64,000 bases of DNA from SM23-73-3 sp964580215 (GTDB taxonomy: Bacteria; Zixibacteria; MSB-5A5; SM1-73). This document shows, one piece after another, positions 33,301 to 41,435 of this stretch. The stretch is from NCBI GenBank assembly GCA_964580215.1, contig CAZOJT010000012.1, forward strand, positions 12,428 through 76,427, read 5' to 3'. Numbering within the stretch: the first letter of the stretch is position 1; every line of letters starts with the position of its first letter. Position numbers and translations under genes: made by a program. A model generated the notes under the pieces. That model had not been told where the DNA came from. It saw only the letters and a program-made list of their open reading frames with translations, and searched no databases.

Positions 33301-36263
33301 CAATACCAGATGTTAGGTGAATACAAACAGGTTCCATTACCATCGAACGTAGCGTTGGTGGTGGAGAACGCAAGCTGTAGCACGTCACCAATTGCTGTGG
33401 CATCGGCGCAGTCATCATTAGCTGGAGGACCAGCGGCTGGGGTAATTGTCAGGTCGAAATCCTCAATGCAATCCGGGGTAGGCCAAGTATCGATCATGAT
33501 GTAGTAAGTGCCCGGCTCAAGGTGAACGCCGGTAAGCATACGCGAACCACTGGAACCGGTGTCATAGTCCATACAGGGATCAGCAGGCGGACACTCGTCA
33601 TCTATAGCCATTCCGGTCCAGGTGGTGCCTTTCGGATCCATGGTTATATCCACGTCCACGGGCGTGGTAACGGTCACCTCGTAAATGATATCCTCACCGC
33701 CATCGTAGGAGCCAAGGCAGGTTACACCATCATAATAGTTCCCCCTGCCGCAGGTGGTTTGCCCTATGTCGCTGTAAGGCAAAGCTGCTGGTAGGTCGGG
33801 GATTACTAAGGGGTTGTCGCAGTTATCGCCCGGCTGAGTTGGTGGACATTCTTCCACGCAGATGCCGAAGGCGAAGTCCAGATACTCGTTGTCACTCAAG
33901 TCTTTCACATAGATTGGTAACCAGTAGGTCCCGGGTGGCAGATTCTTATACCATAACTGCCCGTTGTAAGTCCCATTTGGGCAATCGACGAATGCACCTT
34001 CTGTAAAATAAATGGGGTCATCGCATACTACCGGGCACTCATCATATATGACGGCACCAACCTCGGATAGGTCTATGTCCATCTCGCAGAAGTCGATGAA
34101 CACATTGTTGCAGTCATAGGTTACCTCAAAGACATACCAGACCGCAGGCCAATCCAATTCGCCGGGGCAATCGATTCCGGCACCAATGGTGGTTCCCTCT
34201 ACAAGTTGTGTGGCAGGACAAACTTCAGGATAAATGGTTATGGCATCCTCACAGTCGTCGTTGGGTGGTCCCACACCAACCTCGGTAATTACCAGGTCGA
34301 ACTCCGGTATACAATCCGGGGAAGGATAGGTATCAATCATTATGTAGTAGGTGCCAGGGTCCAAGTCAAGATTGACAATGCCATGCGGCGAAGCGCTGTA
34401 ATTGGTGGAATAGGCCATACAGGTACCACCCGGCGGGCATACATCGTCTATACAGATTCCGGTATAGGTGGTGGTCTTCGGATCTAAGGTGATGTTCACT
34501 CTCACAGCCGTGCTAACCGTCACCTCGTAGATGATGTCCTCGCCGCCATCATAGGAGCCCAGGCAGGTTGCGTCATAGTAGTCGCCTCTGCCACAGGTGG
34601 TCTGGCTCAAGTCCATGTAAAGCGTATCTCCATCTCCCTTATTCAGGCTGACTGCTATGGGATTCATGCAGTTATCACCAGGTTCTGGTCCAGCCATCTC
34701 TTCGACACAGATGTCGAAACCAAAGTCCATCCCGTTTTCATCGCAGTCAACCACATACACGGGCAAGTAGTAGGTGCCGGCTGGTAGATTCTCCCACCAT
34801 ACGGTGAGATCGCTGTAACCGGATGGGCAAGTTACCCATGAGTAATCTGTGTAAGGAATGTAATTCTCGCAGTCTGGGGCACATTCGTCATACAGCACCA
34901 CACCCCGCGTATCCACACGAGGGTCGTTTGTGGGGCAGTAGTCGATGAGCACCTTATTGTAAGCATAAGTGAGCTCAAATTCGTACCAGACCGCAGTCTG
35001 ATCTAATACGCCCGGGCAATCGACTGTGGCATCCTTGGTGGTCCCATATACGGTGTTAACAGCCGGACAATCCGGAACAGAAATGGCCACTGCACCAGTG
35101 CACTCGTCGTTGGCTGGTGGTGCACCCGGGGTATGGCAACTGATGGTCAATATGCCATCACCGGTACTGGAGTTGTAACCACCCACCTCGATCAAGTATT
35201 GACTACCCGTAACCCCGGCAAAGGTGATTTGCGACCGCGTGCCACAGCAGTCGTCATTGCATTCAATCTCAGCGCCCAATGGATCGCACTCACAGCCCTC
35301 ATAAACCGCCATCTTGGTATCATAGCCAGAACCACATAGGCTGACGGTGACATTGCCGGTGCAAGTGGCTGTGTAGCAGTACCAAATGTTGGGTGAAGTC
35401 AAACAGGTTCCCCCACCATCGAACGTAGCTAAGGTTGTTGAGAATGGATGCCCTACCACGTCACCTATTGCTTCAGCGTTGGCGCAGTCATCATTAGGCG
35501 GAGGTGGTTGGGCCTCGACTATGGTCAAGTCAAAATCCGGTATGCAATCCGGGGTGGGATAGGTATCAATCATGATGTAGTAGGTTCCCGGCTCCAGATG
35601 AATGCCTGTAAAACCGTGGGGAGAAGCACTGGAACTGGTAGAAGTGGCAATACAATCCATATCCGGCGGGCATACATCGTCCAGAGCGATTCCGGTCCAG
35701 GTAACGTCAGGGCTCAGTGTTACGTCTATATCAACTGCCGAGCTAACGTCCAACTGGTAGATGATATCCTCACCGCCATCGTAGCCGCCAAGGCAGGTTT
35801 CTTCATAGTTGTTACCCCTGTTACAGGTGGTCTGGCTCAAATCACTGTAAGGCAGATCTCCCGGTAAGTTGACCACTATAGGGTCGGTGCAGTCATCGCC
35901 AGTCGCCTTAGGCGGGCCTGTATATAGAGGCACTTCGGACTCCTCGTGGGGGCCCTTGGTGGCGCCAGGTTTAGTTACCATCATCGGTGGAAGTTGATGC
36001 TCTGGTGGCGGGGGCGGAGTCCAAGATGAAATCAAGACCGGCGATGGAAGCTGATGCTCTGGTGGCGGCGGAGGTAAAGGCTTCTCCGGCAGCGTGGGTG
36101 AAGTTGCAACTATCTTCTGAGTACCAGTTGCCGCCGTCGACGGAACCTCTGCCTTGGTTTTTGGCTGTTGTGCGCTGGTGCTTACTAAGAATAGATAAGA
36201 GGCTCCTGCCACAAACACTACGGCAATCGCTAAGATGATTAATAATTTAGTTTTACTTTTCAT
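30378..36263 (-). CDS. Giant secreted Cys-rich repeat protein with dockerin
   Basis: 1961 aa; ATG with GGAGG 8 nt upstream. The N-terminal anchor (KLLIILAIAVVFVAGASYLFLV) is followed by a Pro-rich region with PPPPEHQLP repeats. Then about ten Cys-rich modules of three types alternate: DDCxxPIVVxLPxxLPYSD...EPGTYYIMIDTxPxPDCIxDFDLTI; NDDCAxAxAIGDV...VSLCGSGYDTKxAVYxGC; NDECTGA...DCPGxLDxxAVWYxFE. They resemble pre-peptidase C-terminal (PPC)-like domains. A HYDIN/choice-of-anchor type domain (~1380-1450), a region with DILLVDDDGGTPGGTYYDIEDIYMAALD, and a terminal dockerin pair (LDLGDVLFLINFVYKGGPAPDP and EDVIYLIDYLYRG) follow. No catalytic domain recognised. Likely a surface or matrix protein. 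Confidence 0.85.
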   Translation of the reverse strand: MKSKTKLLIILAIAVVFVAGASYLFLVSTSAQQPKTKAEVPSTAATGTQKIVATSPTLPEKPLPPPPPEHQLPSPVLISSWTPPPPPEHQLPPMMVTKPGATKGPHEESEVPLYTGPPKATGDDCTDPIVVNLPGDLPYSDLSQTTCNRGNNYEETCLGGYDGGEDIIYQLDVSSAVDIDVTLSPDVTWTGIALDDVCPPDMDCIATSTSSSASPHGFTGIHLEPGTYYIMIDTYPTPDCIPDFDLTIVEAQPPPPNDDCANAEAIGDVVGHPFSTTLATFDGGGTCLTSPNIWYCYTATCTGNVTVSLCGSGYDTKMAVYEGCECDPLGAEIECNDDCCGTRSQITFAGVTGSQYLIEVGGYNSSTGDGILTISCHTPGAPPANDECTGAVAISVPDCPAVNTVYGTTKDATVDCPGVLDQTAVWYEFELTYAYNKVLIDYCPTNDPRVDTRGVVLYDECAPDCENYIPYTDYSWVTCPSGYSDLTVWWENLPAGTYYLPVYVVDCDENGMDFGFDICVEEMAGPEPGDNCMNPIAVSLNKGDGDTLYMDLSQTTCGRGDYYDATCLGSYDGGEDIIYEVTVSTAVRVNITLDPKTTTYTGICIDDVCPPGGTCMAYSTNYSASPHGIVNLDLDPGTYYIMIDTYPSPDCIPEFDLVITEVGVGPPNDDCEDAITIYPEVCPATQLVEGTTIGAGIDCPGELDWPAVWYVFEVTYDCNNVFIDFCEMDIDLSEVGAVIYDECPVVCDDPIYFTEGAFVDCPNGTYNGQLWYKNLPPGTYWLPIYVKDLSDNEYLDFAFGICVEECPPTQPGDNCDNPLVIPDLPAALPYSDIGQTTCGRGNYYDGVTCLGSYDGGEDIIYEVTVTTPVDVDITMDPKGTTWTGMAIDDECPPADPCMDYDTGSSGSRMLTGVHLEPGTYYIMIDTWPTPDCIEDFDLTITPAAGPPANDDCADATAIGDVLQLAFSTTNATFDGNGTCLYSPNIWYCYTAPCEGNATISLCGSGYDTKLAVYDGCVCDPLGTEIECNDDFCGVQSQITVYGVLPGEEYLIEVGGYSSNTGTGVLTCSCYVPPPPPDNDECTGAPIISTFPTTMYGTTVGATIDCPGVLDWDAVWYQFDVPYASNNIFVDFCPTGAYIATVGIVLYGECPPDCPSYIPATGSQWVTCPSGFDDPQIWWNNMPGPASYWFPVYVEPGKGAMDFGFEVSVEEAVPCVVECPPGGYDEGEGYCYDDYDDTYNGGCNSTPFVFQEIACGDTICGSCGVFDYFGSAYRDMDWFEIDVSEGDLTLTCVAEFPLALWLFDPVSFDCVDLVNLDFINTTETCDTLSVSAYVTSGTYWLIIAPMDWGAYPCGDQSEYVAWLDCTPFGPKIAVSPSSFYQELNPDSTAEQDLFITNAGGEDLDYDITHQPNSWLTIRPTTFGTILPGETDSLIVMFDAYGLAEGDYYDVLKIASNSAGKQLMDTTEAFVWLTVELPPDIDVVPQLSMGVIPGCSMDKPLRVDNLGEGELRFDISVGQNPPTLAGENNVRNALEALRQAGKGNPSLTPKEAYKVIGAKRSTVEYTSTGTSEGLLLLAGKGEKADILLVDDDGGTPGGTYYDIEDIYMAALDAGGYVYDYYNVDWSDPLSDGPDLSTMEAYTVVIWFCGETWGYYGLDVLTANDEANLGSYLDGGGNLFLSAQDWLWASYPSAGSFAPGTFPYDYLHLASASQDVINDPYTCTGLPGSVAEDMEFQTERFTDNPDVPMWTDYLTTQSSAAVDVFDADGGVSAIQYNPAAKGYKVVFTTTAFPGLVDSSPSTRAELMASIIDWMLGAGCPFTVSPMADTVAPGEFSEVVLTFDGTVFTQCVDETVTCYLTISSNDPDEPQVSVEVDMWSGRGDVYHDPPCVLDLGDVLFLINFVYKGGPAPDPVCMGDCNRDGIDGDVEDVIYLIDYLYRGTVPPPLATPQIHQPPTPIQLEHK

Positions 36264-36580
36264 TTCAAATCCTCCTGTGAAAATACATGGTTGCTATCAT
36301 TTAATGAATAAAGAGCCTATGATAGCAAATGTTCAAACTTTATACTCGATAAAACCTCCTTTCAACTATATCGGCTAAAAATTTACATTCTTTGAAATTC
36401 AGCAAATGTTGAATTTCAATAACTTAGACTGGGATAACAGAGGAATATATAAAAAGAGACAGACTTAACCTTTTCAGAAATTCCCAAATTTCTGTTCAGT
36501 CTGCCTTCTCTTCTTTGGAAGGAGTAAACCTAAGCTTTTTACAATTACTTTTACTTTTGCTACAAAGGCTCTTTTCAATT

Positions 36581-36610
36581 ACAATATACGACATATAGCT
36601 TGCTTGTCAA
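36581..36610 (-). promoter_or_regulatory. Sigma-70 promoter of the 1961-aa gene
   Basis: TTGACA (36610-36605) and TATATT (36588-36583, 16-nt spacer) or TATTGT (18 nt) on the minus strand. It predicts a 5' UTR of over 300 nt that contains a hairpin TTTGCTATCAT/ATGATAGCAA close to the start codon. Confidence 0.65.
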
Positions 36611-36727
36611 GAGAAAAATCACATATTTTTACACTTTTTTTGGCAATACAGGACAAAAATTGTCGACTACACTATCTTTTCTCTGGCATTCAATTTTACC
36701 CTGAATTCTCCATGCCTTCCGATTGTT

Positions 36728-37517
36728 ATTGCGGGGCACCCTTACCATAAGTAAGTGTCCCCAAGATTCGCTTATGTAGTTGAATAACTTCTCCTGCTCT
36801 CCGTGGGATGTTATCATCCCACGGCATCAGGTTGAAAATCCCGCCGAAGGCGGGGGTGGATGATAACATCCACTCTGGAGCGAAGCACTAAGTTGCGGAG
36901 GGAAATTATTTTTACCTTGCTATACTGGAATAGCACAAAATCAGCATGGGACCATCTCAAAATCCATAAGGAGAAAATCTCAAATGCACCAAGGCTTTTG
37001 ATGCGCCAGTCGGGTTCCTTAAGCCAAAAGATTTAGGGCGATGGCAGAGGGACTGTTGAAAAACCCTTTTGGCAGGGCTAAATGCCCTGCCCTATGGATG
37101 ATAAGTAATTGTCTCCCATAGAGGGCGGGAATTTATCCCGCCCCAAAATGTAACTTTTTCAACAGTCCCCAGAGCATCGCCCCTACGTTCTCTCCCTTAA
37201 AACTATCATAGACCCCCCTATGTAGAGGCTGTAGGGGCGGACCTCCGCGTCCGCCCTATATAAATTATTTTCTGCCAGCTCAGAGGACCTGAAGGGCACA
37301 GGAATCTTTAAATCTTGGGGACACTTATAGTGAGGGTACCCCAAACCAACGTGCGATGGAATCCCTTGTGGATGATAACATCCACAAGGAGCTGTAGCCG
37401 CACCTTCGTTAAAGAAAGAAAAATGATTTGGGAAACAGCCCCACAAAATCCTGATGCAACAAAGGTTTCTGCCATCTTTAAATCTTGGGGACAACTGTGG
37501 TGCCCTTACCCCGCAAC
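36728..37517. repeat. Gene-free region with three repeat families
   Basis: 36264-37673 has no gene. A ~40-bp element with TTGGGGACA at one end and CCCCGCAA at the other occurs three times (36728-36768 inverted, 37311-37342, 37481-37517; the last two share ATCTTTAAATCTTGGGGACA). A double-hairpin element lies at 36797-36882; compared with the copies at 28380, it carries an extra CCCGCCTTCGGCGGGATTTT segment between its hairpins. A partial hairpin is at 37365-37389. Confidence 0.7.
37054..37164. mobile_element. MITE-like element, copy 2
   Basis: Ends TGTTGAAAAA and TTTTTCAACA extended by GGGAC / GTCCC. The inner hairpins GGCAGGGC..GCCCTGCC and GGCGGGA..TCCCGCC are uninterrupted, giving the reference form of the family. 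Confidence 0.75.
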
Positions 37518-37673
37518 ATGCCTGTTCCATGTAAGGACACCAAACCAAAGCTCATATCAGTGAAGGAAAAAGGTGCTAAGATTTGCCTTGCCTGCTTCCC
37601 CAAATGATGCTAAATTATAACCGAAAAGTGATTTCCTGCATATTTGTTCAGTATGATGAATCGGTGAAGCTTT

Positions 37674-40007
37674 ATGAAAAAGAGCTATCCAAAATTTCGG
37701 GATGATCTGATCATCAGCCAGCAGGAGTTCGAAAAGGTCACCTATTATGTGATAAAGGATCCCATCACCCAGAGATTCTTCCGTATCAAAGAGTTTGAGT
37801 ATTTCATCACTCAAAAGCTAAATGGAGAAATCTCGCCGGAAGAGATTGCTCAGAAATTTCAAAAGCATTTCAATATTCGACTTCCTCAAGATACCCTGGA
37901 TAAATTTATCCAGCGATTAGAAAGCCTGGGATTTCTGGAGAGTGAGATATCCGAACGAGAACTTGCCCGACTTCAATATCAGAAAAGGACTTTTCAGGGA
38001 AAGCTTCTTTTCGTAAAGCTGAAAGGATTCGACCCAGACAGGTTTTTGAACAGAATCATTAAATATACCCGGTTTATCTTCACCCCATACTTTCTGGTTT
38101 TTTCTCTATTTATCATTTTTCTGGCAATAGTTATCACCATCTCTAACTGGGGAGATTTAGGATATAGCTTCATAGGGATTTTCAAGATCGCCACCATCTT
38201 CAAAATCTGGATAGCCATATTCCTTGTGGTGGTTTTACACGAGTTCGCTCATGCTTTGACCTGCAAATACTTTGGGGGCGAGGTGCACGAGATGGGCTTT
38301 CTTTTGCTTTATTTTCAACCCTGTTTTTTCTGTAATGTGAGCGACGCTTATCTTTTTAAAGAGAAATCAAAAAAACTGTGGGTCACCTTCGCCGGGGCAT
38401 ACTGCCAGATATTTGTCTGGGCAGTTGCCACCTTTCTGTGGAGGATCACCGCACTGGACACTGGACTTTCCAGTCTCCTTTTCGTGGTGGTCATCACCTC
38501 CGGGGTAACCGTCCTTTTCAACTTCAATCCGCTGATAAAGCTGGATGGATACTATCTTTTAACCGATTATCTGGAGATTCCCAATTTAAGAAAAAAAGCA
38601 TTCGGATACATCTCCGTACTTTTAAAGGAAAGATTTCTGAAGCAGAAGGGCTTAAAAGTTGAAGCTTCCCCCAGAGCCAAAAAAATATATATCTGGTACG
38701 GAATTCTTTCTTTTTTGTATTCAACTATTCTGCTTTCCTACATCTTCATCAAGGTGGAGTGTTTTTTGGTTTCTCAGTTGGGCGGGTTCGGATTTATCTT
38801 GTCTTTGGTTTTGATTTTTCTTATTTTAAAAAGACCTGCCAGAGCAGCTCTGGTGGGAATATGTCAATTCCTTTTTATGAAAAGGAAAGAGATGATAGTA
38901 CCCAAAAAGATCATAATTTATTCTGTCATACTGGTAGCACTGATACTGGCGTTATTTTTAGTAAAGATGGAGTTGAAGATAGGCAGTCCCTGTGAGATAC
39001 AGGCTCTGGAATATTTTATTCTCAAAAGCTCACCGGATGGAACAGTAATATCCGAGCTATTTCAGGGAGGCAGCCAGGGAAAAAAATCGGTGAATCTTTT
39101 GAGGCTTTTTGCTGACGATTACACCAGTTTAAATCTGGTGACCAGGGTGAAGGAGGGTCAAAAGGTGGAGAAGGGAGAGAGGGTGGCAGAACTTTCCTCT
39201 CCCTCCTATCTTTCCGATTTAACCCAGACCAAAGCGGATTTAAGAAAGGCTGAAGAGTATTTAGCCTTGCTTCAAAAAGGTGCCAGAAAGGAGGAAGTCC
39301 AGCAGACAAAGGATAGGGTGACTCAGATTCAAAGTGAGCTTAAGCTCAAAGAAAAGGAGCTTTCCAGGCTTTTCGATCTACATCAAAAAAATCTGATCAG
39401 CAATCAGGACTTGGAGCGTGTGCAGACGGAGGTCTCGGTATTATCCGGAAAACTTAAGATCGCCAAAAATGAGTTGAAGATTATGAGAAACGGTGCCAGA
39501 GAAGAGGAGCTTTCCATGGCGGATGCAGAGATAAAAAAATTGGAGGCTAAACTCGAATTCCTGGAGGATCAGATCACCGCCTCCCAGATAAAAAGCCCCA
39601 TCCAGGGGGTGGTTACCTCCATAAGCGCAGGTAGGAATCTTTTGAGCATCGTCAACCTGGACACCATGCGGGTTTTGATTAAGGTATCGGAAAAGGACTT
39701 GGATGTGTTAAAGGAGGGTCTTCCGGTCAAATTGAAAGTTAGAAGTCATCCTTTTTTGTGCTTTTGGGGGAAAGTGGCGAAGATTTCTCAAACGGCTGAT
39801 GTGGAGGGACCAAAAAAAATCTTTCCGGTGACTTGCAAGATCGAGAATTCTGTCAGAGACAGATCCGCCTCTGACGGAAAAGATTATCTTTTAAAGCCGG
39901 GCATGTCCGGATATGCCAAGGTGTATTGTGGTAAGATGAGACTTGCTTCTCTTTTGACCAGAAAGATGGTCCGTTATCTGAGAGTGGAGGTGTGGTCCTG
40001 GTGGTAG
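37674..40007 (+). CDS. PqqD-like / M50 site-2 protease / HlyD adaptor fusion
   Basis: 777 aa. Residues ~1-100 are PqqD-like (winged-helix peptide-binding: FRIKEFEYFITQKLNGEISPEEIAQKFQKHF). Residues ~120-440 are multi-pass membrane with the M50 zinc site HEFAH (189-193) and second motif NPLIKLDGYYLL (D291), so the intramembrane protease appears catalytically complete. Residues ~480-765 are an HlyD/MFP adaptor: lipoyl half-motifs (GTVISELF..., VKEGQKVEKGERVAELSSPSYL), a long coiled coil (~520-640) and a barrel domain (SPIQGVVTSISAGRNLLSIVNLDTMRVLIKVSEKDLD). This architecture suggests recognition, processing and export of a peptide or modified protein. A TPR protein follows. A linker (SVRDRSASDG) is encoded by a CTCTGAC palindrome. 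Confidence 0.88.
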   Translation: MKKSYPKFRDDLIISQQEFEKVTYYVIKDPITQRFFRIKEFEYFITQKLNGEISPEEIAQKFQKHFNIRLPQDTLDKFIQRLESLGFLESEISERELARLQYQKRTFQGKLLFVKLKGFDPDRFLNRIIKYTRFIFTPYFLVFSLFIIFLAIVITISNWGDLGYSFIGIFKIATIFKIWIAIFLVVVLHEFAHALTCKYFGGEVHEMGFLLLYFQPCFFCNVSDAYLFKEKSKKLWVTFAGAYCQIFVWAVATFLWRITALDTGLSSLLFVVVITSGVTVLFNFNPLIKLDGYYLLTDYLEIPNLRKKAFGYISVLLKERFLKQKGLKVEASPRAKKIYIWYGILSFLYSTILLSYIFIKVECFLVSQLGGFGFILSLVLIFLILKRPARAALVGICQFLFMKRKEMIVPKKIIIYSVILVALILALFLVKMELKIGSPCEIQALEYFILKSSPDGTVISELFQGGSQGKKSVNLLRLFADDYTSLNLVTRVKEGQKVEKGERVAELSSPSYLSDLTQTKADLRKAEEYLALLQKGARKEEVQQTKDRVTQIQSELKLKEKELSRLFDLHQKNLISNQDLERVQTEVSVLSGKLKIAKNELKIMRNGAREEELSMADAEIKKLEAKLEFLEDQITASQIKSPIQGVVTSISAGRNLLSIVNLDTMRVLIKVSEKDLDVLKEGLPVKLKVRSHPFLCFWGKVAKISQTADVEGPKKIFPVTCKIENSVRDRSASDGKDYLLKPGMSGYAKVYCGKMRLASLLTRKMVRYLRVEVWSWW

Positions 40008-40182
40008 ATCTGGTGAACAATATGGGGTGTGTTTGGAATACCCAAGACGATAATCAATGAAAAATCTTCTGTGGAAGGAGCAGTTATAGAAGAAAAAATT
40101 TCTTTACCAGATCATAAAAACCATTCAAAAACCCGTATAATTGGGAAAAAGTAACTTAAACCTTCAAGATAAGGAGTGCTAA

Positions 40183-41358
40183 ATGAAGTCCTTACGAATC
40201 ATCTTGATAGCGGCATTATTAGTTTTCATAGGAAGTGCGGTGTGGGGAGAGAAGCCCAAAAATCCTCGATTTTTCCCTGCCACCTACAAAATGACTGCCA
40301 AGATCCAACTGAAGGATGAATATCGCATGTATGATAGCGCGGTGGCGATACTTGAAGAAGGACTGTTATTTTACCCGGATGATGCGGAAATGCATTTCCT
40401 TTTGGGAAAGGCATACTACCATAAAAGTAATTATCGGGGTATGGCAGAGCAGCTTTCAATAGCGGACAGCCTGAAGGGTAAAAAAGACAAATGGCTGAAA
40501 GAGCTTAATCGCATGAGGGATGAGAAATGGCCACAGATATTTAATCAAGGGGTAACAGCTTACAAAGAGCAAGACTACGATACGGCACTGGACCTATTTC
40601 TGACCTGCACCATACTTAATCCCTCCGACGCTCGAGGTTATTGGCTGTTCGGAGACACCTATCGTTTGACAGGACGATATGAAGAGGCATTTACCACTCT
40701 GGATGCCGCCCTCAAGCTGGATCCGGATGACCCACGGATATGGAGAAGCTACGCTGAAGCTTTGTTTCATTCCGGAAGGCAAAAGGAGGCTTTGAAGAGC
40801 TATAATAAGGTGCTGGAAAAGAAACCGGAGGACACGGAGGTGCTATTCAAAGTCGCCACCATTCACTACAATGCCGGAGACTACGATCAGGCTCTTTCCT
40901 ACTACCAGAAAATCATCGAGGCAGACTCCACTTATAAGGACGGCTATTTTAATATCGGAGAAATCTATTATCGCCAGAAGTTCATAAAGACAAGCATGGC
41001 GCTTGATTCTTTGAAGGATGATTCCGGAGAATATCTTAAAGACGAAGAATCAACTGTTAGAATTGAAGGGCTAATCCAGAAGAAAGATGAATTTCTGGCT
41101 TCTGCTCAAATCGCCTATGAAAAGGTGGTGGAACTTGACACCATCGACATGGAAGCTCAGGTTTACCTTGCTGAGGTTTACCAGGAGCAGGAGAATTTTG
41201 ATCAAGCTATGGGGATTTTAGAACCTTTGATCCAAAAGGACAGCACAAATTGCAGTGCCCTGGAGCAACTGGCAATTATTTATGCGAAAATAGGAATGGG
41301 CGAAAAAGCCAAAGCAACCTGGCAGAAAGCTCAAGATTGTCTTGAAAGCCAAAAATAA
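40183..41358 (+). CDS. Periplasmic TPR protein
   Basis: 391 aa; AAGGAG 6 nt before ATG. A signal peptide (SLRIILIAALLVFIGSAVWG) is followed by about seven tetratricopeptide repeats, for example AVAILEEGLLFYPDDAEMHFLLGKAYY, ALDLFLTCTILNPSDARGYWLFGDTYR and ALSYYQKIIEADSTYKDGYFNIGEIYY. It is probably a scaffold outside the cytoplasm. It starts 175 bp after the PqqD/M50/HlyD gene on the same strand, and TATAAT (~40135) may give it its own promoter. A partnership with that exporter is possible but not shown. Confidence 0.88.
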   Translation: MKSLRIILIAALLVFIGSAVWGEKPKNPRFFPATYKMTAKIQLKDEYRMYDSAVAILEEGLLFYPDDAEMHFLLGKAYYHKSNYRGMAEQLSIADSLKGKKDKWLKELNRMRDEKWPQIFNQGVTAYKEQDYDTALDLFLTCTILNPSDARGYWLFGDTYRLTGRYEEAFTTLDAALKLDPDDPRIWRSYAEALFHSGRQKEALKSYNKVLEKKPEDTEVLFKVATIHYNAGDYDQALSYYQKIIEADSTYKDGYFNIGEIYYRQKFIKTSMALDSLKDDSGEYLKDEESTVRIEGLIQKKDEFLASAQIAYEKVVELDTIDMEAQVYLAEVYQEQENFDQAMGILEPLIQKDSTNCSALEQLAIIYAKIGMGEKAKATWQKAQDCLESQK

Positions 41359-41435
41359 GATATGATAGCTGTCCAAGCTTGTGTTGGACAGTGTAGGGGC
41401 GGGGCTTGTCCCCGCCCGATTGCTTATATGTAGAC

